A stretch of 64,000 nucleotides of DNA from Solenopsis invicta. Taxonomy: Eukaryota > Arthropoda > Insecta > Hymenoptera > Formicidae. Both the position numbers and the translations under genes were made by a program. Below are positions 57,310 to 64,000 of this stretch, piece by piece. The notes beneath the pieces were generated by a model. The model searched no databases, was not told the origin of the DNA, and saw nothing but the letters and a program-made list of their open reading frames with translations. The stretch lies in contig NC_052668.1 of NCBI RefSeq assembly GCF_016802725.1, positions 9,532,501 to 9,596,500 on the forward strand, read 5' to 3'. Each line of letters starts with the position of its first letter. Position 1 is the stretch's first letter.

Positions 57310-58945
57310 CACTAATATTGTATCAACATCTCAACAATATTAAATCGCACAATTGCAAATATTTCAGCAACATTGCAAAATATTGACACAATATTGATGA
57401 GACATTGCAGTAATGTCTAATGTCCCTTGAATCAATATTTTATAGACATTGATTTCAACACTAATTCAATATCTATTCAACGTATAAAAAAATTTCTTTG
57501 AAATATTCATGTAAATATTAATATTATTACACTATATCATCCTAATGCAAAACAATATTTTTGTAGCATTTTAACTCTCAACGGCCACACTGGGTCTGGT
57601 ATACCCGGGCTATTTACAAAAATGTTTGACACTTATAAACCATATGGATTGGGGGACAGGAGTTAGAGAATATTTACATCAATATCTCCACTACTGATTC
57701 CCCATGATAGCAGTCTCCGAGAATCGACTGAAAATTTTATACAGTAGTGTTTTTTCAAGATACGGGTACATTACACCCAGTGCGTCAGAAACGTATGTAT
57801 TGTAAAAAACAGAAAAAATTTATCTTTAACAAGCAAAAATAAATTGATTAATAGCATTTTGTATAATTTTTAACTTTATTTTTGTATCCAACGAGAAACT
57901 GGTTCTTTTCTGCGTTTTAACAAAAAAATGTCAAGACTTTATTATAGCACAAACGCGTAGATGGTGCAATACTTTTATGAAATGTTAGATCAGGGTAACG
58001 TCAATTCATTCATAATTTATAACTTATTAAAATATAACCCAGAAAAATAATGTAATGATTACATATGAGAGGTAACTATAGCTCTCATCAAGTCTTTTTG
58101 ATGCATCGTCTCGCTTTTTCAACGTTGCGAACGGTACACAAATCGAAAGTTTTGTAGACTACACAGACATTCTTGAAGATCAAGATCCTCGCAATTTGTT
58201 GGCAGACAATAAAATGGCCAAACCAAAAAAATGTTTATTTTGTCCGTCTACTCTTGATTGAAAAACAATGTATAAATGTTTAAAATGTGACAAATCGATG
58301 TGTAAGCATCATACAGCAAAAATTTGTTGTGAATGTTCCATGTAATAAATAATAATAAAATATGTTATATTGTATATATTTTAAGTTTTTTTCAAGTTTT
58401 ATAATTGAAAACGAATGATTCATTCTATTAACTCATTTTTTCTTACTCTAAAAAATCACTTAACTTTATCTTGCAAAATAAATGTACTCTTTGAAAACAA
58501 ATAAAATTACAATATTTTTTTTAAAGTACGTTCTATTACCTTTCAAAATTCGTTGGAAAAATTTCTCTAATAATTTTCTTTTCAAAACTACAAATTTAAA
58601 ACAAAAAACCGTTTCTTTCGCGAGTATGTTTCCATCTCTCCTGAATATTTCAAATATATTTAATTTCTCGATTCTCGCAGCCATTTCTTCTTCTTCTTAA
58701 CCTTCTGGCGTATCGATTAGAAAAAAATTGTTCAAATTCTATGCATTAGATACCGAGATATACGCAATTGAAAATGGTCCGAGTAACGTACATCCATGTG
58801 TGGCAAAATATCAAATTCAGTATACTCGTAGTGTGTACGCTGAAAATTAAAAAAACATTTTTGGCAATGAAAAAAAATATTGCATTGCAATTTGCAACAT
58901 TGCAACATTGCTGCAATGTTGCTGAAATGTTCTGTGTTGTATGGG
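57310..58945. mobile_element. CCCA-type element with CAACATTG words, left end lost
   Basis: The right end read inward is CCCATACAACACAGAACATT followed by CAGCAACATTGCAGCAATGT-type words (58865-58940). The left side (57318-57410) has CAACATCTCAACAATATT, CAGCAACATTGCAAAATATT and relatives but no CCCA terminus. Between them lie a piggyBac C-terminal fragment and AT-rich filler. Confidence 0.55.
58214..58345 (+). pseudogene. PiggyBac transposase C-terminal Cys-rich domain fragment
   Basis: The plus frame reads KPKKCLFCPSTLD, a stop, then KTMYKCLKCDKSMCKHHTAK and CCECSM. The Cys-x2-Cys, Cys-x2-Cys, Cys-x-x-His and final Cys-x-x-Cys pattern is that of the piggyBac C-terminal zinc-binding domain. 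The internal TGA and absence of the catalytic core show a remnant. It lies inside a CCCA-type element. Confidence 0.75.
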
Positions 58946-59017
58946 CATTCTTCTCGTCCTCCTCGCCCTTCTTCTTGTCCGGATTTATGTTTTAAAGCTC
59001 ACTTTTTTGACATACAA

Positions 59018-59235
59018 CCCACATAGAACTAAAACCTCCAATAGACGTCTAATGGATGTCTGCCGTGGAAGTTTGGACCTTCTAGTGGACGTCCCATGGA
59101 CATCCAATGGACGGCCACTAGGCATCCACAGTTCCGCATTGCGCACGTCCATTGGACGTCCATTAGACGTTAACAACGGATGTCCATTAAACATTACGTG
59201 GATCATTAATAAAGGGTTCATAGAGCCTTAGTGGA
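59018..59235. mobile_element. Left end of a CCCA-type element with GGACGTCC words
   Basis: Starts CCCACATAGAACTAAAACCT and continues with TAGACGTCTAATGGATGTC, GTGGACGTCC and TTGGACGTCCATTAGACGTT words to about 59190. No right terminus is visible. The word matches that of the 41277-42984 element. Confidence 0.6.
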
Positions 59236-59482
59236 TGACAAACCGACGTCACGTGGATTATTAGTAGAGGCTTTATGGAGTCTCAGCAGATGTTACTTAC
59301 AAGGGGAGACTACAACGTGATACCAATCGATTTTGTCGAAACTCCGTGTATCGATAGAGTATCATGTCAAGTGTTTCAGGGTAAACAGATAAGACGCACT
59401 TCTCAAGCGTTTGCGAGAATATCGAGATTAAAGAACCCCAAGCGCTATATTAACACATGGTGTAGAGCATAAAATCGAAGAG

Positions 59483-59640
59483 CGCGTAGCTCAGCGGTTA
59501 AGGGGATGCTAAAGTGACCGGCGAACTCAATCGAGGTCGGTCTAGACTCTAATGGTCCTGCGACATCTGCGGCCTTCTGTGGAACTAAATGCGACATCTG
59601 CGGATCTCTGCAGAACTAAAAATGATAAATATCGATAATA
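59483..59640 (+). repeat. tRNA-like head interrupted at TTAA by a copy of the 35 kb TTAA element end
   Basis: GCGCGTAGCTCAGCGGTTAA has a good pol III A box (TAGCTCAGCGG) as in tRNA or tRNA-derived SINE heads. Directly after TTAA follows GGGGATGCTAAAGTGACCG, matching the TIR at 35000 (GAGGATGCTATAGTGACCG). No B box is found afterwards. The next 100 bp contain two CTGCGGA/ACATCTGCGG repeats. Confidence 0.55.
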
Positions 59641-59852
59641 CCAACATTTTTATCGACATTTATCATATAAGCGTTGTTTCTCTTCTATTTTCACATGAGC
59701 TCTATTAGACAGATACTCTATTTCTTTTTGTTACATAACAAAAAGAGAAGAGAAGTAGTACAATGAAGTACAGCGTTTTATAAAAATTATATGCGTATGA
59801 TAAACACTTATAGTATTGTGTCATAATTAGATAGTTCAAACGCCTCCGATAT

Positions 59853-60205
59853 TTGGTTATAACTATTCACAGCACGATTTACAGCTGTGGCATTTTGTTA
59901 TAACAAGCCAGCTCACAAAACGCCTCTGGCAATAATCAAAAATTGTTTATAACTATCCACAGCACGATTTACAGCTGTGGCATTTTGTTATAACAAGCCA
60001 GCTCACAAAACGCCTCTGGCAATAATCAAAAATTGTTTATAACTATCCACAGCACGATTTACAGCTGTGGCATTTTGTTATAACAAGCCAGCTCACAAAA
60101 CGCCTCTGGCAATAATCAAAAATTGTTTATAACTATCCACAGCACGATTTACAGCTGTGGCATTTTGTTATAACAAGCCAGCTCACAAAACGCCTCTGGC
60201 AGTAA
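59853..60205. repeat. 90-bp tandem repeat, about four units
   Basis: Units start at 59881, 59971, 60061 and 60151 (ACAGCTGTGGCATTTTGTTA) and are identical by eye except at the outer edges. Each unit contains three hairpin-forming parts: CCACAGC...GCTGTGG, TTGTTATAACAA, and GCCAG...CTGGC. Confidence 0.95.
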
Positions 60206-60366
60206 TTACAAATGTAATTATAATTAGAACGGTTTACCGGTCTATGGAGCAAGAAACCTTTTGATATCTCATTATAGGTTTCTTACATAACGTAGTTCGT
60301 CTTCGCAGACGATACGGCGGCTTCCCGTTGTCCTCCGCTGCCGCTACCGTTGTCGTAGTCATTCAC

Positions 60367-60467
60367 TAGCTATTATCACCAGCACTAACGACGACGACAA
60401 CGGCGACGACGACGAGGACGACGTTGCCGTTACCGTTGTCGTGGTCGATCACTATTATCACTATCAA

Positions 60468-60524
<57 letters not shown>

Positions 60525-61285
60525 TGATGTCGCCGTCGCTGCTGCCGCTACCGTTGTCGTCGTCGTTCACTATTATCACCAGCACTAACGACGACGACCG
60601 ACAAGGAGCGACCGACGACGACAACAACAACGATGACGACGACGACGACAACGACGACGACGACGACAACGGCAACGGCAATGGCGGCAGCGATGACGAC
60701 AACGACGGCAACGGCAATGGCGGCAGCGATGACGACGACGACGGCGACGATGACGATGACGACGACGACGACGACGACGACGGCAACGGCGACGGCGACG
60801 GCGGACGATGACGATGACGACGACGACGGCGACGGCGACGGCGGCGACGCTGCCGCAACCGTTGTCGTGGTCGTTCACTATTCTCACTATCACTGACGAC
60901 GACAACGACGACGACGATGACGACATCGCCGTCGCCGCTGCCGTGGTCGTCCATTATTATCACTATCACTGGCGACGTCGCCGTCGCCGCTGCCGTGGTC
61001 GTCCATTATTATCACTATCACTGGCGACGTCGCTGTCGCCGCTGCCGTGGTCGTCCACTATTATCACTATCACTGACAATGACGACGGTGACGACGTCGC
61101 CATTGCCGCTGCCGCTACTGTTGTCATAGTCGTTCACTAGCTATTATCACCAGCACTAACGACGACGACGACGGCGACGAGGACGACGTTGCCGTTACCG
61201 TTGTCGTAGTCGTCCACTATTCTTATTATCACTGACGACGACGACGACGCTACCGCTACCGTTGTCGTGGTCGCCCACTATTGTG
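60367..61285. repeat. GAC/GTC-rich compound satellite, about 0.9 kb
   Basis: (GAC)n and (GTC/GCC)n blocks alternate with a recurring TATTATCACTATCACT-type linker. Around 60930-61060 a ~55-bp unit (GTCGCCGCTGCCGTGGTCGT plus linker) repeats about three times. The GC content is far above the flanks. Long frames of Ser, Thr, Asp or Val on both strands are by-products of the trinucleotide repeat. Confidence 0.9.
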
Positions 61286-61424
61286 GTACGAACTGACTAC
61301 TGCCTCTACATTATAACCTCAAACTATTGCGCGGGAACGATACGGTGAATGCGAGTGACCACGAGTGACAACGCGTCACGATGGAGACGTGAAAGAAACA
61401 AGAAAGACAGGAAAGAGACAGAGA

Positions 61425-61452
61425 CAGACAGACAGAGAGAGAGAGAGAGAGG
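61425..61452. repeat. (GACA)n/(GA)n microsatellite
   Basis: CAGACAGACAGAGAGAGAGA run. It is followed by a G-rich stretch (GGGGCGGGGGGAGG) that might form a quadruplex. Confidence 0.85.
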
Positions 61453-61894
61453 GGCGGGGGGAGGAGAAAGAGATGATGCTCAGAAGTACGCGCGGAGTAA
61501 ATTATCTTAATCCGTACCATGCAACGATAACAACTATATTGTCTGAACGTTTATTTCACTGCGGGTTACTCACGAATACTCAGACGTACGTGTAAAAAGA
61601 ACTCTACCAGCGACAAACGGCATGAAGCACACCGCAAAGATGCCATCAGATGCCATACTACTAGAGTGGCAGTACACGCTCGCGCGTTGCGGCAGTAGGA
61701 TTGTAATTTTCATACAAATTGTAGTACAATTCAGACATTCTTGAGAAAATAGTAAAATACTTTTAGCACCTATAGTACCGTTACGAAAAAAGACGTGTCA
61801 AGTTGGGCATGTAGCTCTATAGTAAAATGCGTGGCTTATACGCCGAAAGTTTCCAAGTTTGATCCCTTAGGACAATTTTTTTTTTTGTAAATCT

Positions 61895-62680
61895 AGTATT
61901 GAAAAAGATAAAGAAATTAAAAAATGCTGTTCTGTTATTAATTAAATTGAAATTGAACACAAAACATATGTAAAAATTGTAACACTTATTCTGACGTTCA
62001 AACACTCATTGTTAATTTTCATGGCAAATACATTTTTCGTGTTTTTGAAAAATTTTAATTTGATTGATAATAGAAAAGAATTTTTTAATTTCCTAATATT
62101 TTTTTTTAATTACGTACTTAGTGTTAAATATTTAAAAATAGTTTAAAAAATATACGTTACATAACAATTTTAAAAAATCCTACTAACTTTTATATAATTC
62201 TACATACATTATAAATAGTTGTTTTTACGGATGTATCAAAAATAATGTTTTTTACAATTATTCATATATATATAAATTAGTGAAGAATGTGACAAATGAA
62301 ATCACAGATATTGTAAAAATTGTAAAAAAATTATTCTTTATACATACGTACATATAATTATTTATAATGTACGTAGAATTATATAAAAGTTAGTGGGAAT
62401 TTTTAAAATTGTTACATGTATTTTTTAAACTATTTTTAATTATTTAACACTAAGTAAGTCATTATGAAAAAATATTAGAAAATTTAAAAATGCTCTTCTA
62501 TTACCAATCGAATTAAAATTTAAAAAACACGAAAGATGTATTTGCCATGAAAATTTACAATGGGTGTTTGAACGTCAAAAGAAGTGTTACAATTTTTACA
62601 TATGTTCTATGTCCAATTTCCATTTAATTAATACAAATAAAGCATTTTTTAATTTCTTTATTTTTTCAATACTAAATTGT
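61895..62680. repeat. Foldback repeat, about 0.79 kb
   Basis: Arms pair around about 62285: AACACTCATTGTTAATTTTC at the left mirrors GAAAATTTACAATGGGTGTT at the right, and ATTTGCCATG also mirrors across the centre. AT-rich and non-coding. A partial arm-like copy starts near 63880. Confidence 0.75.
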
Positions 62681-62699
62681 AATATATTTCATACTGCAT

Positions 62700-63035
62700 T
62701 ATTCTTACAATGGTAATTTTGAAAGAATTAAGCATTTTTGTAAACATGTATATGGATTATATTTATAAGTGCTTCATCCATAACGTAGCTATATTTTTTA
62801 TCAATTTTTTCCTAATTTTGTAAATATATCATGATATAAAATTGATATATATATTGTCATAGTTTTGTCAAAATACTATTTTGAAATTACATCAGCAGTT
62901 ATCAATGCTTTACAAAACGTCAATACTTTTACATCTATTTTTCTAAATGTACCTACATAATTGCTGATTAAAATTGTTATGCAAGATTTTATTGTCATAT
63001 AATATAATAAATGTTGTCCTATCGAGATTTTCCTA
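62700..63035. other. Gene-free AT-rich spacer
   Basis: Nothing supportable seen. Confidence 0.4.
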
Positions 63036-63235
63036 CTAATATATGTAATATATGTAATATATGTTATATATATATATATATATATAAAAGTAAAAAATGT
63101 ATATAGAATAATACGTCGCGTGCGTGCGCGCGCGCGCGCGCGTTGCAACTCTGATCCGCGACAAGAAAATCTGAAATCGTTTCGCTAAGCTGTGCAGTGT
63201 TGCCGGCTTGTGCAGTGTTGCCGGCTTGTAATGAG
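63036..63235. repeat. TA and CG microsatellites followed by a 19-bp duplication
   Basis: (TA)n near 63065-63086, (CG)n near 63119-63142, and the unit TGTGCAGTGTTGCCGGCT twice at about 63191-63226. Confidence 0.85.
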
Positions 63236-63640
63236 AGAAATCAAGAACGCTCGAGACAGAAGAGGATAGGTCGAGAAGAATAGACTGCTTGAGAAAGAAA
63301 AAGACAGTAGAACTCCTCACGCATCTTTCTTACTTGACGCTGGGTCGAGAGAGAAAGCATGATGTGACATAGACTTATGACAACCGCGGTGTCCTCGCCG
63401 TTACGGATGTCGATCGAGTACACGTGTATTGGTTGACGATAGTTAGCGTGCACGGAGCGCCGTTCTAGGCGCTTTGTTACATCCTATTAGGGTTTTTCTA
63501 CTAAAAAATATTCTCGTTTTTGTTGGCTATGGGACAAAAATTTTTCAATATTGCGGGGACTCGGCGATCTCTAATCAAAAATTTCATGATTATGTAGTAT
63601 TCATTCGTAAATTTACTACATACAGCAAAACCATAGAACC

Positions 63641-63715
63641 GGCTATTTAGGCATTCTCGAGAAAATAATAAAATATTTCTAGCACCTATAGTAACATTAC
63701 GAAGAAGAATTACTA
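63641..63715. repeat. Dispersed repeat also present at about 61735-61800
   Basis: GAGAAAATAATAAAATATTTC and TAGCACCTATAGTAACATTACGA resemble GAGAAAATAGTAAAATACTTT and TAGCACCTATAGTACCGTTACGA in the same orientation 1.9 kb upstream. Non-coding. Confidence 0.65.
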
Positions 63716-63743
63716 GTTTGCATGCGTGGAAAAACATTAACTA

Positions 63744-64000
63744 CCCAAGCAGAACAAGGAGTCATCACGACATCAAAATGACATCAAAGTGACTACATAA
63801 TGATCATTAAAAGTCACTTTTCAATCAATTACGATTCATTTTAATGTCATTTTGACACAATTGTGTCAAATTAGTATGATATAAAAATTATTTTTACAAC
63901 TTATATATATAACAATTTTTAAAAAATATTAGTAAGTTTATAAACGCTCTTTTATTATCAATTCAATTAAATTTTCTCAAGAATACAAAAGATATAGTCG
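63744..64000. mobile_element. Left end of a CCCA-type element with TGACATCA words (runs off the window)
   Basis: Starts CCCAAGCAGAACAAGGAGTC. The next 110 bp contain ACGACATCAAAATGACATCA, AGTGACT and AATGTCATTTTGACA words in both orientations, then AT-rich interior. The right end lies outside the window. Confidence 0.55.

Noticed and set aside
58466..58700. Overlapping 72-codon frames on both strands near 58.5 kb
   Set aside because: AT-rich, rich in Phe/Lys/Asn, with no domain; equal support on both strands argues for chance.
59483..59560. A complete tRNA gene
   Set aside because: An A box is present but no B box, anticodon stem or acceptor pairing; the sequence is interrupted by the TTAA element end.
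60430..61140. Poly-Ser, poly-Thr and poly-Asp frames up to 179 codons
   Set aside because: Produced by GAC/GTC triplet repeats on both strands; no gene structure.

Overview
The window looks like an insect nuclear genome, most likely an ant or another hymenopteran. The evidence is strong AT-richness, small GT-AG introns with poly-pyrimidine/AG acceptors, CpG-rich GAC and CA microsatellites, and a dense mix of DNA transposons, Ty3/gypsy elements, a LINE, a Penelope-like element and foldback repeats. The lineage is an inference from repeat content. I recognise no host single-copy gene, no rRNA and no intact tRNA. I read the window as a transposon graveyard or heterochromatic stretch in which elements are inserted into one another.

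Layout. 1-15 kb: two head-to-head copies of a FLYWCH/MULE-type transposase gene (178-3876 minus, 8224-14707 plus) with related upstream flanks. Between them lie foldbacks, a deleted PIF/Harbinger derivative with TTA target duplications (5977-6712), a Harbinger-type MITE (7113-7257) and a small hairpin element (4866-4963). 15.8-28.4 kb: three ~1 kb palindromic foldback units. The middle unit is split by a Ty3/gypsy retrotransposon present as a tandem LTR-body-LTR-body-LTR array (16917-26355) flanked by the 5-bp duplication TACTA. 28.8-30 kb: a 15-bp minisatellite beside a deleted mariner. 31-39.4 kb: a minus-strand LINE opened by successive insertions. These are a hairpin element, a hAT-type MITE and a TTAA-flanked element, which holds a 3.66 kb palindrome, which in turn holds a 583-bp palindrome.

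39.6-55 kb: a Penelope-like GIY-YIG remnant, then a 1.7 kb CCCA-ended element. After these comes a decayed second Ty3/gypsy element whose remains run from about 54.8 kb down to 43.6 kb. It is interrupted by a piggyBac-type MITE (52617-53571), a 2.06 kb CCCA-ended element (48796-50858), a MITE (48568-48761) and an almost complete two-gene PIF/Harbinger transposon (43646-48484). 55-64 kb: a THAP fragment, a piggyBac C-terminal fragment inside another CCCA-type element, further CCCA-type ends, a perfect 90-bp tandem repeat, a large GAC-rich compound satellite and a 0.8 kb foldback.

The most unusual pattern is a set of elements with CCC(A)-starting ends, each followed by an array of its own short palindromic word (GGACGTCC, TGATATCA/AATATT, CAACATTG, TGACATCA, and ATATCTGG/CCAGATAT). 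Two of them share the same interior although their word arrays differ. Also notable are two hairpin elements with a conserved core but unrelated self-complementary arms, one arm being identical to the unit of the nearby minisatellite; inverted copies of a transposase gene's own exon beside CA/TA microsatellites inside its intron, seen in two unrelated transposons; and a tandem retrotransposon whose two bodies share the same four reading-frame lesions.
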